Below are positions 11,783 to 23,320 of a DNA stretch of 64,000 bases, piece by piece (the stretch's first letter is position 1; each line of letters begins with the position of its first letter). The position numbers and the translations under genes are program-made. Under the pieces are notes generated by a model. That model had not been told where the DNA came from. It worked only from the letters and a program-made list of their open reading frames with translations, and searched no databases. Origin of the DNA: Pisaster brevispinus (Eukaryota; Echinodermata; Asteroidea; Forcipulatida; Asteriidae); contig JAMKCF010000001.1 of NCBI GenBank assembly GCA_023634235.1, forward strand, positions 5,830,758-5,894,757, in the 5' to 3' direction.

Positions 11783-12025
11783 ACTTTAACGAAAACAAGA
11801 GCTGTTTCGCAGAGCTGCGCTACGAAACAGCTAATAATAAAAAAAACTTTAACGAAAACAAGAGCTGTTTCGCTGCGCTTTGCTGCGAAACAGCTAATAA
11901 AAAAAACTTTAACGAAAACAAGAGCTGTTTCGCTGCGCTATGCTGCGAAACAGCTAAAAAAATAATAACAACAACTTTAACGAAAACAAGAGCTGTTTCG
12001 CAGCGCTGCGCTACGAAACAGCTAA
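11783..12025. repeat. Four tandem ~60-bp units, each a hairpin
   Basis: Each unit reads ACTTTAACGAAAACAAG, then AGCTGTTTCG, a loop of about 13 nt, then CGAAACAGCT, followed by an A-rich spacer. The two 10-nt arms are perfectly complementary in all four units, while loops and spacers vary. The string GAGCTGTTTCG also begins the flanking repeats near 10027 and 10864. Confidence 0.9.
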
Positions 12026-12901
12026 TGAACAAAACAAATCATTAATCCTGTTAAGTTTTTATGCTTTGTTGATCCAGCTTAATTACTTTGTTACTTTCAA
12101 AGTTTGCAGCCAGCATATAATGAAAAAGGACCTTAGATGAAATTACAGATCATTTAAATTTGAATTATCACTTCATGAAAATGACTGCCGATAAACGAAT
12201 AAGAAAGGAAAAACACCGTCACATGTCTTGTGCGCTCCACCGCTCTATAATTTGAATGCTATAAAAGTGAAAAGACTCGAAAAATGTCAAGCAATAATGC
12301 AAACATTTGAGATTTGAATGCACCTCAACGAAATAGAATGATCCTTAACGAAAACAAATGATAAAAACAAAGTCCTGATTGCCCACAAAATTAAATCGAA
12401 TGCTCCAAAAAGGAAAAAGAAACCCTACTTTGCCCTGGTGCGTAAAAATCGAGTGAAATCGAATTCTTGAAAATGAAAATGAACGAAAACTTTTGGAAAT
12501 TGACCGGGAAAACCTATATTAAAGTCTCGCGTAATAATGTTTTGCATTAACACTGCTTCCTTGAAGGACCAGGGAGGGAACCGATTTTTATGATGGAGGC
12601 AACTGTTGTATAGAGGCACTGAGAGCTTCAGGAGCAATCGTTTAGCAGCCAATAAACGACAGCTGAGAAAGGAGAGAGAACGAGAAAGGCAACTTTATCC
12701 AAACCTCTCTTCGACTACCTGACTGCGAGTCTGTGGCTCACGAATCAGACTTTTGAGTCATTGACGGACGAGTCAGCTCAGGCTAGTCTCCCAACACTGT
12801 AACACATAAAACTGTGTGTTTCTCTTTAGAGAACATCTTCATCGACATCGATGGATCGCCCACTCATAATATAAAAAAAGAATACAAGACGCGATTGTTA
12901 T

Positions 12902-13172
12902 GATCCTACGAAGCTGTTTAAGGGACATGGTGAATTTTATTTTAAATTTTCCAAACCAAATTTTCCGCCTTAATAACCCGTACGTACGCGCTAGTAAGGC
13001 GTACGTACGCGTTACATAAGGCGTACGTACGGGTTATTAAGGCGTACGTACGGGTTATTAAGGCGTACGTACGGGTTATGTAAGGCGTACGTACGCGTTA
13101 ATAAGGAGAACGTACATGTTTGGACAATTTAAAATAAAATTCACCATGTCCCTTAAACAGCTTCGTAGGATC
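12902..13172. mobile_element. Foldback/MITE element with CGTACGTACG core
   Basis: Inverted arms of about 55 bp (12902-12957 and 13118-13172) begin GATCCTACGAAGCTGTTT and are nearly identical after reverse complementing. Between them GCGTACGTACG occurs seven times in short units spaced by TTATTAAG or TTACATAAG. Each core is self-complementary. The single strand would form a long stem with a highly structured loop. It has no coding capacity. Confidence 0.85.
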
Positions 13173-13393
13173 CATTCCATGGCCGGCCACGTGAAGAAAT
13201 ATACCTCCTCTCCAGAGACAGACAAAGCACGTGATGTGGTGTGGTGACATCGCACACCGGGGGCGAAATTGTATCTAGCGAGTTTAATTCAAAACTGGCC
13301 TCTGAGAATTCGTTATAAGCGAATCTGCCGCAATGATGCGTAAATGGCAATTATGGAATTCCATAACAGTGAAGACGGAGACAAAGGGGGCGG

Positions 13394-13619
13394 TGTGGAG
13401 GGAATGCGCTGGTTCTATGGTGTAATCTACCTCTATGATTTAACACATTCAATATGTTACGTTATATGTTATACCGCCCTCTTGTGTTGGTAACTATAGG
13501 CAGTTGCCATGTGGGCAGCCATCTTGTTATTACGAGTATTCTTGAGAGTTAGAGAACATGACCGATGATACTAGAACAGAAGTGTGTCTTTTGTCTCTAT
13601 TTATAAACTATAAATAGCA
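13394..13619 (+). mobile_element. 5' LTR of gypsy element
   Basis: This 226-bp segment starts TGTGGAGGGAATG and ends ATAAATAGCA, with the TG...CA termini of an LTR. A primer-binding site follows directly and gag opens about 450 bp downstream. A TATTTATA-like box lies near the end. No matching 3' LTR is found in the window. Confidence 0.7.
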
Positions 13620-13637
13620 TGGTGTCAGAAGTAGAGT
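13620..13637 (+). other. Primer-binding site, tRNA-Leu type
   Basis: TGGTGTCAGAAGTAGAG directly abuts the LTR end. TGGTGTCAGAAGT resembles the complement of a leucine tRNA 3' end and is common as the minus-strand primer site in invertebrate gypsy elements. Confidence 0.65.
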
Positions 13638-14084
13638 TCACTTCCAATCGCCTGATCTACTAGGATTTTAAGTGCAATTTCGCGAAGGAAATTCTGGAAC
13701 TTGAACTTTGAAAACGGAACTTCATAACGGTTAGTTTCCACATCAACAGATCAACACTTCACGACGAACGTGTGCAAGAGTGAATCGCCACGCGACGCTG
13801 TACGCTGTGTGTGTTACTGTTACTCCATAATATTGCTATATTATGTGTATGTGTGACTATAATCATCGGACTGAACTATAACTTACGATCGCAATGAGTA
13901 TCACATGAATGAACTTGAAGGTGAACTATAGTAGTATTATACATTTAGATATAAGATTACGGAAACACTTTCGCTGTGGTGAATGTTACATCCGTATTCC
14001 CACAGAATTTTGAGTTTGTTTGACTGAGAGATTGTGAATTTATTGCAAGTGTATTGATAACTGTGCTATTTATTGCTGATTATA

Positions 14085-14870
14085 ATGGCAACTGATGCCC
14101 ATACAAGTTCAAGAACGAAGGTTCCACTTCCAAGACCCTTAGATCTCCAGTCTGGCAATTTAAAAAGCAGCTGGGAAAAGTTCAAACAGGTCTGGGACAG
14201 CTATGAAATCACAACGGGACTTGATAAAGATAGTAATTGGGTGAGGATAGCACATTTCATCACTGCAATAGGTCACAATGCCCTAGATGTACACAATGGT
14301 TTACCATATAAGACTGAAGATGAGAAGAAGGATTTATCTGTAATTTTAAACTTATGGGAGAAATATTGTGTAGGGAAGACCAATGTAACTTATGAACGGT
14401 ATAAGTTTAATTGTTGTGTTCAGCAAAATGAGACGTTTGACAGTTACTATGTGCGCTTGCGGAAATTGGCTTTAACATGCGAATTTGGACAACTAACGGA
14501 TGAATTAATCCGTGACCGGATTGTCTGTGGGATCACAGATAATGCCACCAAAAAGAAATTGCTCCAAGAACCAAAACTAAATTTGAACAAATGTCTGGAT
14601 TTATGCAGAGCCACTGAAACATCAAAAAGTCAGTTGAAGATAATGTCGAGCGATCATGTTGCAGACACAACTGTGCACGCTGTGTATAAAAGGAAAACGC
14701 ACAAAACGCAGAAGACACAGGCAAAGAACGAAACTATAAATTGCCGTTACTGTGGTCAACGTCATGAATTGATCAAAACCAAATGTCCAGCATTTGGGAA
14801 AAGCTGTAAAAAGTGTTGAAAATCCAACCACTTTGCTGAAAAATGCATAACAGGCCAGTTTAATCAATAT
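14085..14870 (+). pseudogene. Gypsy gag with nonsense break in zinc knuckle
   Basis: The Gag-like polyprotein uses the ATG at 14085; an in-frame upstream ATG at 14073 is also possible. The capsid-like region carries a YERYKFN segment and DSYYVRLRKLA near the middle. Cys-rich nucleocapsid motifs follow: CRYCGQRH and then a CKKC start. A TGA at 14817-14819 falls inside that second knuckle, yet the remaining NHFAEKC residues follow in the same frame. The break is therefore a point mutation in an old copy. Gag would coat the retrotransposon RNA in virus-like particles. Protease and pol follow. Confidence 0.8.
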
Positions 14871-14897
14871 CAGTCTGGCTCTAAACACAAATCCAAA

Positions 14898-15571
14898 ATG
14901 AGGAGCAAGGTTAACGTTGTACAAAGTGACAGTTCATCTGAATCAGAATCTGAGGATGAGGTTGAAGAGTGTTTGTGGCTTACTACTGTTATCATGAACG
15001 AGGAAGTTAAATGTGTTGATGAACACATACATGCCCAAAACACTAAGAAGATATATGCTCTGATGAAAATTAAAGGAAACCATAGAGCAACTAAATTTCA
15101 AGTGGATTCAGGAGCCACATGCAATGTCATACCAGAGGCAAACCTTCCTCTTGGTACTGAAATAAAAGAATCAGATCAGAAGTTGTCAATGTACAATCAG
15201 AAAACTATGCCGGTACAAGGAACTTGTAAACTACAGATCAGAAATGTAAAGAACAGCAAAAAGTATCTGGTACCATTTGTTGTAATTAAAGGTTATAAGC
15301 AAATTCCATTGTTAGGATCAAGTACTGCTCAACAAATGAAGTGGATTGAAGTTAAACATGAGAATATAGCTGTAACTTTAAGTGAGAACTGTACAGTTAA
15401 GGGTGATACTCAAGTCACATACACACTTCATGATCACGCGCGGAACAACGAAGTGGCCCACCACCGAACTAAATCGACTTGCATAAGCAAAACGAAGGAG
15501 GAGATTTTCAGAGATCACGCTTGTGTTTTCACTGGATTAGGTCACTTGCCAGGAAAAGTGCGTCTCGTATA
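14898..15571 (+). pseudogene. Gypsy aspartic protease region
   Basis: A Ser/Glu-rich linker (DSSSESESEDEVEE) leads to a retropepsin-like domain with the active-site triplet in VDSGATCNVIP at about 15103-15135. The flap and C-terminal part follow, and then the N-terminal edge of reverse transcriptase. A one-base deletion near 15566 puts the frame out of register at the RT boundary. The enzyme would cleave the Gag-Pol polyprotein. It lies in line with the gag fragment upstream, as in Ty3/gypsy elements. Confidence 0.8.
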
Positions 15572-17929
15572 AAACCAGACTCACAACCTGTGGTAATGCC
15601 TCCACGACGTGTTCCCATCGCAATTAAACCTAAGCTAAAGGAAGAACTTGAAAGACTTTAACATCTGGAGGTCATAAAGAAAGTTGAAGGACCAACAGAC
15701 TGGGTTTCCAGCTTAGTAAATATTGTAAAGCCAAGTGGTAAACTGCGGGTCTGTATCGACCCACAATATCTGAATAAAGTACTCAAACGCGAACAATATC
15801 CACTGCCAGTCATTGATGATGTCCTGCCCAAGCTAGCAAAGGTTAAGATTTTCAGTAAGGCAGACTGCAAAGAAGGGTTTCTCCAGTGTGAACTGGATGA
15901 GGAGTCATCTCATGTTACGACATGTCAAACACCATGGGGCAGATATAGATGGTGTCGATTACCATTCGGACTCTCACCTTCTCCAGAACTTTTCCAAATG
16001 AAATTGGATCAGTGCCTCGAAGGGTTGCCAGGTATTCACACTATCGCAGATGATATTTTGATCACAGGCCAAGGTCAAACTTACGAGGAAGCAGAAAGTG
16101 ATCATGATAAGAATATGACACAATTCCTTAATCGTTGTGAAAAAATGAACATCAAACTGAATAAGGCCAAGATTGAATACAAGTGTGACGAAATCACATA
16201 TATTGGTCACCGCCTCACAAACAAAGGACTCAAACCGGATCCTAACAAAGTGGAAGCAATTCTCAACATGGAAACACCAGCAAATGTTGAAGAAATACAG
16301 AGATTTGTGGGTATGGTTAAATATCTAGCCAAATTCCTACCAGATCTGTCTGACATCAGCGAACCACTCAGACGACTAACACATAAAGATATTGAATGGT
16401 GTTGGACAGAGGAACAATCACAAGCATTCCACACAATCAAGCAACGTCTGACAACAGCTCCGATTCTTACATACTTTGATCCCAAAGTAGCGACAGAGGG
16501 TCAGGGTGATGCAAGTGAAAAAGGACTGGGTTTTGTCTTACTACAAAATGGACACCCAATCACATATGCTAGTAGAGCTCTAACGCCAGCTGAAACGCGA
16601 TACTCACAGATTGAGAAAGAATTACTCGCACAGATTTTCGGTCTTGAGCGTAACCATGAATATACTTATGGCCGACAAATGGTTTTATGGACTGATCACA
16701 AACCACTAGTCTCCATATCAAGGAAGCCACTTGCAAATGCACCAAAACGCTTACAACGACTCCTACTCAGAATGCAGAGATATGATGTAGATATTCAGTA
16801 CAAACCAGGTCCTGAAATGTATCTGGCAGATACATTATCTCGTGCATATCTGAAAACCAGTAATCGCTCAGCTGTTGAGGAAGAAGTAGAGAGTGTGCAC
16901 ATGATTGATACTATATCGATCACACACAAAACCTATGCACTGATCAAAGCAGCAACTACTGAGGATGAAAGTCTACAAACTGTCAAACGCTATATCCTCA
17001 GCGGTTGGCCCGAAGACAAACGACAACTTCCTACAATCGCTCAGGCATATTACAGCGTACGGGATGAACTATCATATCAGGAAGGAATCATTTTTTGCGG
17101 AGAACGCTGTGTTATTCCTAAATCAGCTCGTCCACGAATTAGACAGAGACTGCATAAGGCACCCACGGGCATTCAAAGTACACTTCGCAGAGCCAGAGAC
17201 ACAGTATACTGGCCAGGCATGACACATGAGCTCACTGACTACATATCGAATTGTGAGACATGCAACACGTACCAAGCAGTGCACACAAAGGAACCACTGA
17301 TCAATCATCCCATACCAAGCTACCCTTTGGAAAAGATTGGAGTAGATTTCTTCACTCTGGACAGCAAAGACTATTTGTGCACTGTGGACTATTATTCTGA
17401 TTACTTTGAGATTGATAGCCTACCACATAAGAAGGATGCCAAAACTACAGTCAAACGCTTAAAACGTCACTTTTCAACGCACGGCATTCCGGCTTTATCT
17501 ACTCAGATAATGGTCCCCCTTTTAACTCACACGAATTCGCTAACTTTGCAAATGACTATGAATTTCAACAGGTTACTAGCTCACAGAATACCCACAGAGT
17601 AACAGTAAAGTAGAAAGTGCGGTTAAGATCGCAAAAAACTACTCCGAAAAAACACGGATAGCAACGGAGATGTTTATCAAGCTTTGTTGGCCTGGAGAAA
17701 TACGCCAACTGAAGGAATGGGAAGCTCTCCAGCTCAACGTTTTTTTGGACGTAGAACGAGAACCGGTTTGCCAATCTCGCCAAATCTACTCAAACCTAAA
17801 GTGCAGAGCGACGTCCAAGTAAAGAAACAAGACAAACAAGCTCGTCAAAAACGTCACTATGACAAGAACGCAAAAGAACTGCCAAAGTTAAAGACAGGAG
17901 ACACAATACGTATCATATTTGAGTTTTGA
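15572..17929 (+). pseudogene. Gypsy pol: reverse transcriptase, RNase H, integrase
   Basis: The domains lie in gypsy order. RT has LVNIVKPSGKLRVC, a DCKEGF motif A region and IADDILI with the catalytic Asp pair near 16045. RNase H has DASEKGLG and WTDHKPL. An integrase zinc region has CETC but has lost its second His, since HKAPTG replaces the usual His-containing motif. The integrase core follows with GVDFF. An in-frame TAA sits at 15659-15661. The stretch 17490 to about 17650, which holds the second and third catalytic acidic residues, reads in another frame, so it is flanked by compensating indels. Further stops lie near 17600. The enzyme is dead. Gag, protease and pol form one Ty3/gypsy element starting at the LTR at 13394. 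Confidence 0.9.
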
Positions 17930-18030
17930 GTTTGAACAAAGAACAATTGACTGGAGCGGGACTTGAACCAACGACCTCCGGAATGAAGTACCTGCACTTT
18001 ACCAACTCAGCTGTGTTAAGGGCTCCTTGT
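17928..18030 (-). repeat. tRNA-like SINE, minus strand
   Basis: Reverse complement of the element at 42931-43030: GGTCGTTGGTTCAAGTCC, CGCTCCAGTCAAT and the non-tRNA tail CTTTGTTCAAAC are shared. The box A half is degraded (CTGAGTTGGTAAAGTGC). It interrupts the integrase C-terminal end of the gypsy element. Confidence 0.75.
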
Positions 18031-18038
18031 TACTCAAA

Positions 18039-18214
18039 ATCTTTGTTCGGGGTGCCAGTCAGAAGCCATATAACTGTTAATATTAAAAAGCCACATCTCC
18101 TTCAGGTGATCCCCTGGCTACCGCTTCCCAAGTTGTATGATAACCCCAGTGTGAGCCGTGGCTACACGATAGCCAACAGTTGTATGGCTTCTGATTGGCA
18201 CCCCGAACAAAGAT
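18039..18214. mobile_element. MITE with ~40-bp inverted ends
   Basis: The left end ATCTTTGTTCGGGGTGCCAG and the right end, reversed as ATCTTTGTTCGGGGTGCCAA, continue into matching AGAAGCCATA and ACTGTT segments. The length is about 176 bp and it has no coding capacity. It abuts the SINE inside the gypsy 3' part, making a nested set of insertions. Confidence 0.8.
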
Positions 18215-18400
18215 GTTGACAAAATACGGCGACTGCCAAAATAGGGCTGGAAAGCTCAGTTTGTAGAACGTCATTTCATTAAAGAGCGGATAGAGGATTC
18301 TCTTAACTTGTTAATTTGTTTTTTGTTTTGTTTTTTTTATGGCCGAGTATACATCGTAGAAACCGGTTAATAACTAGTTTACACTTAACAATTGCATTTA
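18215..18400 (+). pseudogene. Possible remnant of gypsy pol 3' end
   Basis: One frame contains a basic/aromatic stretch and, after a T-rich expansion, GRVYIVET, a pattern seen at the end of gypsy integrases (…YIVET…). It lies where the interrupted pol should resume. Two stops and a poly-T tract make this tentative. Confidence 0.3.
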
Positions 18401-18640
18401 GTAATAACTGCGTATCTATGATAAGAAACACACGGTCAGCATTTGACACACACATATAAACTTCATTTTTTTAAGAAACAAAACAAAATCAAGAAGAAAC
18501 AAAAAGATAATATTTGTGTCCATCCAAGGTATCTCAATTGTGTCATTGTTAAATGAATTCAACACGTTGGGTAGTTTTTCGTAAACAAACTTACAAGTTT
18601 CCAAGAAATAAAGCTCTGCACACCGTGTGCAAGCATACCA

Positions 18641-21339
18641 CCCAGATAACATTCATACATTGGGCCAACGTTGATATTTGGTCGGCACCGTTGGCGTTGG
18701 TATTGTGTCAGCTTTTGGCGTTGGCCCCACATTGGCACTTCGTCGCCATGATCGGCGTTGGCATTGTGTTTGTTTCTGACATTGGGCCGACGTTGGCTGT
18801 AGGTCGGCAGAATCACATTGGTTTTACATTGGCGATCAATGTTAAGCCAACGTTGGTTTTTAGTAATTAAACAATACTCGGCATTGTGTTGGTTTCCGAC
18901 GTAGGAGCAATGTTGGATCTAGGTCGGCATTACCACATTGATTTTACGTCGGCACTCAATGTTGAGCCAACGTTGGTTGATAGTGGGGCAGCAATTTCGG
19001 CACTGTGTTGGTTTTCTGACGTAGGACCAATGTTGGCTCTAGGTCGGCATTACCACATTGGTTTTTTGTCGGCACTCAATGTTGAGCCAATGTTGGTTAT
19101 TTGTGGGACAGCAATATCGACATTGTGTTGGTTTCCGACGTAGAACCAATGTTGGATCTAGGTCGGCATTACCACATTGGTTTTTAGTCGGCACTCAATG
19201 TTGAGCCAATGTTGGTTATTTGTGGGACAGCAATATCGGCATTGTGTTGGTGTCCGACGTAGGACCAATGTTGGCTCTAGGTCGACATTACCACATTGGT
19301 TTTACGTCGGCACTCAATGTTGAGCCAATGTTGGTTATTTGTGGGACAGCAATATCGGCATTTTGTTGGTTTCCGACTTAGGACCAATGTTGGCTCTAGG
19401 TCGGCATTACCACATTGGTTTTACATCGGCACTCAATGTTGAGCCAATGTTGGTTATTTTGTGGGACAGCAATATCGGCATTTTGTTGGTTTCTGACGTA
19501 GGACCAATGTTGGCTCTAGGTTGGCATTACCACATTGGTTTATTTCGTCGGAACATCAGTAATGGTAATTTGAGGACAACTTCGTTGAACCATATTTGAG
19601 ATTGATAGGCACAATTCGGCGATGTTTTTATATATCGATTGCCAATCATTTTTGGGACACCATTGTAAACCAAAACGTTGATACACTGTTGTTGGTGTTG
19701 GTTTGCTAATTTGATTGTTTGTTGTTGGGTTTTTTTGTAATCCGACAAAGATTTCAAATGGAAAACGTTGGAGTTGTGTTGATATATTGCAGCAGTTATA
19801 TGTTGGCTTTAGTTCGGCGGTCTTCATGTTAAGTCGTCAACCATTTATAACAAGAATCATACCTTGACAATATGCGTCAGGGGATATGACCGAAATGTGG
19901 TTAAGTCTATCTGGGCATAAAATAGATCAACTGTCTTTACAAATAGCAGTTTGCTTGTTAGTTATAGGACAAGTTTGCTGAAGGTTTTTTTATAGGTTGA
20001 CAGTCAAATGCCAGTAATCCCGAAAATACACGAAGAAGTCAGTACTCAGTTATATCATTAGACGATCACGCTAAATGTTGAGCCAACATTGAGCCAACGT
20101 TGGGCCAACATTGACATAATTGCAAATTTTTGGGCTGGGCTTAGATGTGTGTGATTTTTCTTTGATAATATCACAACAATTTGGGTGAATTTAGTTATCC
20201 AAGGCAAATTGTTGTGCTTTTGTGTGTAATTCGTCTGTAAGAAAATATGAACATCAAAGTACAAACAAATATTTGTAAATCAAACATGTAAATTAAAAAG
20301 TAAACAGTTTGAATTAAAAAAGGTGTAAACCATGACTGGAAATTCTATGGATCTTGGACAATAAATACAAAACATGCAGTGCAGAAGGACGTGTAGGCCT
20401 GTATAGGTTGTAGAAAGTGTAGAAAGTATTTAGTAATTGGTATCATAACTTACATGTAATTAACATAACTTATAAGTATATATTCACAGACACTAATTAC
20501 TTGAATTAATCACAAAGGTCATTCACTACATGAACAGAAAGATCCACTCGAAGTCGATATTTTTGAATAACGATACGTTGGCCCAACGTTGGGGAAATGT
20601 TGAGCCAACATAAAGGTTATTAGTGGGGCCGATGTTGGGCAAACATTAACGTTGGCCCAACGTAACGCCAATGAGCAAAAGTATATTTGGTAATCAACAA
20701 TGGCCCAACATAAACCTTTCATTGGTTCTACGTTGGACAATGTTAAGCCCATGTTTACGTTGGGCCAACGTTGGCCCAACTTTAACATTGGCCCAACGTA
20801 ACTCCGATGAGCAAAAGTATGTTGGGCCAACGTTGACAGCCAACGTCACCCCAACAAAACTTCTGTTGGTAGAATGTTGGGCGCAACGTTGGCCGAATGT
20901 TCGACTGTGTTGGCCCAGTTCAATGTTTTAACATACATGGGCAGAACACTGGCCCAATGTTGGGCCAATGTTTACGTTGGGCAAACTTTTTCATTGGCCC
21001 AACATAAGACCGATGAGTAAAAGTACGTTGGGCCAATATTGACAGCCAACATTGGCCCAACAACACTTTTCTGTTGGCAGAGAGTTGGGCGCAACGTTGG
21101 ACGAATGTTCGACTGTGTTGGCCCAATATTGGTTCAATGTTTTAACATACATGGACAGGACACTGGCCCAATGTTGGGCCAATGTTTACGTTGGGCCAAC
21201 GTTGGGCCAACTTTTTCATTGGCCCAACATAAGACCAATGAGCAAAAGTACGTTGGGCCATTGTTGACAGCCAATGTTGGTCCAATGAAAGTGTTTCGTT
21301 GGCCCAACGTTGGTCCTATGTAGTGATGCTATCTGGGCA
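18641..21339. mobile_element. Large foldback element, 2.7 kb
   Basis: Inverted ends: CCCAGATAACATTCATACAT at 18641 and, reversed, CCCAGATAGCATCACTACAT ending at about 21337. Both run into TTGGNCCAACGTTG. The left third is a tandem array of about 119 bp. The right third (20560-21330) is packed with variants of the self-complementary GTTGGGCCAACGTTGGCCC. The middle (19840-20060 and 20110-20560) is unique AT-rich DNA. It has no transposase, so it would move only with help from another element. Open frames across it are artefacts. Confidence 0.75.
18690..19560. repeat. 119-bp tandem repeat, about 7 copies
   Basis: The landmark GGTTTCCGACGTAGGACCAATG and variants recur near 18770, 18890, 19008, 19127, 19247, 19366 and 19487, giving a period of 119-120 bp. 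Each unit has TTGAGCCAATGTTGG and a GTGGGACAGCAATATCGGC segment. Inner copies are more alike than the outer ones. Confidence 0.9.
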
Positions 21340-23317
21340 GCGATGACAGTACTGTATCGTTTTATTGTGCGCAACCAGCAACGATTATTGCAATGCCATG
21401 AACATGCGGGAGGGGTAGGGGCCAGACCACCGAGTACCTTTTGTGGCTTTTCAATTCCGCTGTTTCAGAATCCCAACGTCTAAATTGTTCGTGTACGGAC
21501 TCCCCCTCATTTGTTCACTTTAAGTTCTCTGTTTGATGATTAAATAAGACTTATATTGGCAATACATGAAGACCACTTTTATGATAGTGATGGTGCAATC
21601 TTGTTAAATGAAAGTGTTTTCTGACAAACAATGTAATTCGGACCTTCGATAGTAACAGCAGGCGATGAAAAAGATGAAACATCAGTAGTCCCTCATAACA
21701 ATGTTTTATTTTCTTTAAAAAAAAAACACATTTCAGTTTAGAATTTTGATTTAGAGGGAACAAAGTCAGTATTTAAATTAAACATTAAATTAACTTGTTT
21801 TGTTCAGAAGAACGATATCATACTTCGGGGGAATTGAGGCATGTCTGAGGGAACAAAAGCGTAACTTGTGGGTACGATAGCGCATTTCAAAAGAACTAAA
21901 GCACATCTCGAGGGAACAAAAGCGTATCCTTAGGAAACGACAGTGTACACACCACGTACGTTCTGAGGCGAAGTTTAGTTTGTGCGCATGCGCGACTTTC
22001 AGGCACTTTTAGCATAATGAGTAGCGGATGTGCACAAACGAAGTTTTCGTGGGGGTTTTCACGATCACTGTAAGCGACTTTATTCATAATTTTAATAGTA
22101 AAATGACATTTATTCTGACAACTAGACATCTTTCACGTCATTATGAGTCTAATTTTAACAAAATCCAAACAAAAAAATTATGGTAAATCTGTTCGTGAAA
22201 AAAAAGTAAATTTGTTGACGTTTTTTGTCGGTGGATACAAAGGTATTTTTGATCGGGCTGTAAAATTGATGTTAAAGTTTTTAGGAAAAATGCAAAAACA
22301 GAAAATGACCCATGATGGTATGAAGGTCCCGGATGCCTGTAAACTGCTTTACTTCCATTTTTTTTTTTTTTTTTTTTTTGGTACTGGGGGTACTTCCGTT
22401 TGTCGTGTGTGGGTATTGTGTGATGGTACATACGCTGTACTGGACACTGAATAGAACCACACGCTTGTTAATGTACAGCGTACATGGCGTATAAGAAGAG
22501 CAGTCAGCACCAATATGAAAAAAACCACACAATCAATCAGCCAATAGAGGAATGGTGAGTTTAAATCATCTGTATTGCCATTGTTAACTAAAGTTTATCA
22601 ACCATACTCTTTATTAATCTATTGTTCGGTGTACATCTACATATGATTATGAATGATCAGTCAGTCAGCCAACTCTCCTGGCATGCCTGGGGTTAGACAT
22701 GATACTGGGTTATAAAAAGTAAAGGCCCCGTGATGACTAAGTACAAGAATATGACAATATTTTATTACAAATAACATGATAAACGCCTTCTGTAAGTGGT
22801 TTGGGTGTACCCTGCCCTGCTCTGACTTTAATAGTACATTTTACCAATTTGACTGGTGGTCACCAACATGGTTTTATGGATAGGACCAGGAGTTCTGCCA
22901 ATCCATAACAACATCATCCATGGGCAATCAATGTCCATGATATCAGTCGAGTCACTAGATCAACCACTTACTACTAATTCAACCATACACTCAATCTCAT
23001 TACAATTTAAAAATACATATTTTAATATATATTGTTTTAAATATTTTAAATATTTTAAAACTCTGAATTAAAACTCTGATTTTGAATAATTTACTTGATT
23101 TAAGACAATATTGATATAATTTGTACCTCCACCAACCATCATGGCATATATTTTGTATTCATCATTTCCTGATTGCAACTTACATGATTTCAGACAATTT
23201 ATATAAATATAGGCGATAATAAAATAATGTTTTCTTTGATATTATGCCTATACATCCCAATGTTTTGTTTGTTGATTTTAGCGATTGGACCCTCCAGTAA
23301 GTTACTCTAGCAGTCTT
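21340..23317. other. No supported gene; poly-T tract
   Basis: AT-rich DNA with a T run near 22359-22379 and short inversions around 22430-22480. I find no convincing inverted end for the downstream RAG1-like copy here. Direct TGGTACATACGCTGTAC and GTACAGCGTACATGGCG segments form an imperfect inverted pair at 22423-22487. Confidence 0.4.
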
Positions 23318-23320
23318 TTA

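Larger units (their letters stand above)
8408..12522. mobile_element. Decayed DNA transposon, about 4.1 kb
   Basis: The ends are inverted matches: TTAATATAGGTTTTCCTGG at 8408 and, on the other strand, TTAATATAGGTTTTCCCGG ending at 12522. Inside each end for about 300 bp the motif CATTCAATTT or a variant recurs many times, pointing inwards, like subterminal transposase-binding sites. A DDE transposase remnant lies at 8850-9787. The interior also holds a duplicated TGACGTCA-rich block and four tandem hairpins, which may be later insertions. The element borders are my reading of the inverted ends; no clear target duplication is seen. Confidence 0.6.

Noticed and set aside
11743..12045. 100-codon open frame with KSCFAALCCETAN repeats
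   Set aside because: Translation of four 60-bp hairpin units; the repeat period is not a whole number of codons in all units and no family is known.
13394..18640. A 3' LTR for the gypsy element
   Set aside because: No second copy of TGTGGAGGGAATG is visible downstream before the foldback element, so only one LTR is annotated.
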